This document shows positions 6,427 to 6,651 of a DNA stretch of 6,651 nucleotides, piece after piece. Within the stretch, counting starts at the first letter, position 1. Every line of letters begins with the position of its first letter. Under the pieces are notes generated by a model that was not told the DNA's origin, made no database searches, and saw only the letters and a program-made list of their open reading frames with translations. Source of the DNA: Geobacter sp. UBA5608 (lineage in GTDB: Bacteria > Desulfobacterota > Desulfuromonadia > Geobacterales > Pseudopelobacteraceae); assembly GCA_002424705.1 (NCBI GenBank), contig DIKW01000110.1, forward strand, positions 1-6,651, read 5' to 3'. The translations under genes and the position numbers were made by a program.

Positions 6427-6455
6427 TTGTCATCGGGGTATTCCTGCACAATACT
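6427..6455 (+). promoter_or_regulatory. Probable sigma-70-type promoter of priA
   Basis: TTGTCA (6427-6432, five of six matches to TTGACA) is followed after exactly 17 nt by AATACT (6450-6455, four of six matches to TATAAT). Transcription would start near 6462, at or a couple of bases before the first candidate GTG of priA (6464). The site lies in the 68-nt gap between the divergent phosphoesterase and priA starts. Confidence 0.55.
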
Positions 6456-6463
6456 GCTGCACC

Positions 6464-6651
6464 GTGACTACCATAGTGCCCGCATATTCTCAACCACTTA
6501 CTGCCGTAGCGACCGCTGAGGTGGCTGTGCCGCTGCCGCTGGACGGCAGCTTCCACTACTGCCTACCGCCGGAACTGGCCGACCGGGTGCGGCCCGGCCT
6601 GCGGGTCCTGGTCCCCTTCGGCCGCCGCAAGGTCAGCGCCTACGTGTTGGG
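6464..6651 (+). CDS. priA: Primosomal protein PriA (replication restart helicase), N-terminal fragment
   Basis: PriA is the 3'-to-5' DNA helicase that recognises stalled forks and reloads the replisome. Only the first 62 codons are in the window, covering most of the 3'-end-binding domain. The diagnostic stretch is AVPLPLDGSFHYCLPPEL followed by VRPGLRVLVPFGRRKVSAYVLG, which lines up with the E. coli PriA start (VALPVPLPRTFDYLLPEG, then VRVPFG). The helicase and zinc-binding domains lie beyond base 6651. The start is uncertain. In-frame GTG codons occur at 6464 and 6476, giving about 14 or 10 residues more than the E. coli N-terminus, and neither has a ribosome binding site. GTG codons at 6521 and 6527 would cut into the conserved first strand. 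There is no in-frame ATG nearby. The proposed promoter starts transcription near 6462, which favours a very short leader. Confidence 0.9.
   Translation, partial: MTTIVPAYSQPLTAVATAEVAVPLPLDGSFHYCLPPELADRVRPGLRVLVPFGRRKVSAYVL

Noticed and set aside
5718..6467. A 249-codon plus-strand open frame
   Set aside because: It is antisense to the phosphoesterase and has a low-complexity Gln/His/Arg-rich composition.

Overview
The window is a compact, GC-rich stretch of bacterial chromosome. It carries seven protein-coding genes and no sign of mobile DNA, CRISPR, tRNA or rRNA. The protein sequences, the codon preference (many C/G third positions) and a heat-shock gene overlapping lon suggest a Gram-negative bacterium. 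Members of the Desulfuromonadota (Geobacter/Pelobacter type) are my best guess. That is an inference from general resemblance, not from a database match.

Layout. Bases 1-4866 hold a tightly packed minus-strand cluster. In transcription order it is a small heat-shock protein (Hsp20, 4866-4420), the ATP-dependent protease Lon (4427-1980), thiamine-monophosphate kinase ThiL (1980-982) and transketolase Tkt (955 to beyond base 1, C-terminal half missing). hsp20 and lon overlap by 8 nt, lon and thiL share one base (TGATG), and thiL and tkt are 26 nt apart, so a single operon is likely. A 193-nt divergent intergenic region (4867-5059) separates this cluster from a plus-strand 69-residue protein of unknown function (5060-5269). 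The 3' end of that gene overlaps by 44 nt, tail to tail, a minus-strand gene for a membrane-anchored calcineurin-like metallophosphoesterase (6395-5226). Divergent from that gene, the plus strand starts priA, the primosomal replication-restart helicase (from about 6464), which runs off the right edge.

How the genes fit together. Hsp20 holds unfolding proteins and Lon degrades misfolded ones, so the first two genes form a proteostasis pair whose overlap suggests translational coupling. ThiL makes thiamine diphosphate, the cofactor of transketolase, so the last two genes form a cofactor-maker/cofactor-user pair. No exotic or clearly undescribed system is visible. The most open questions are the unknown 69-residue protein, its antisense overlap with the phosphoesterase gene, and the start of priA, where a good promoter sits almost on top of the start codon.
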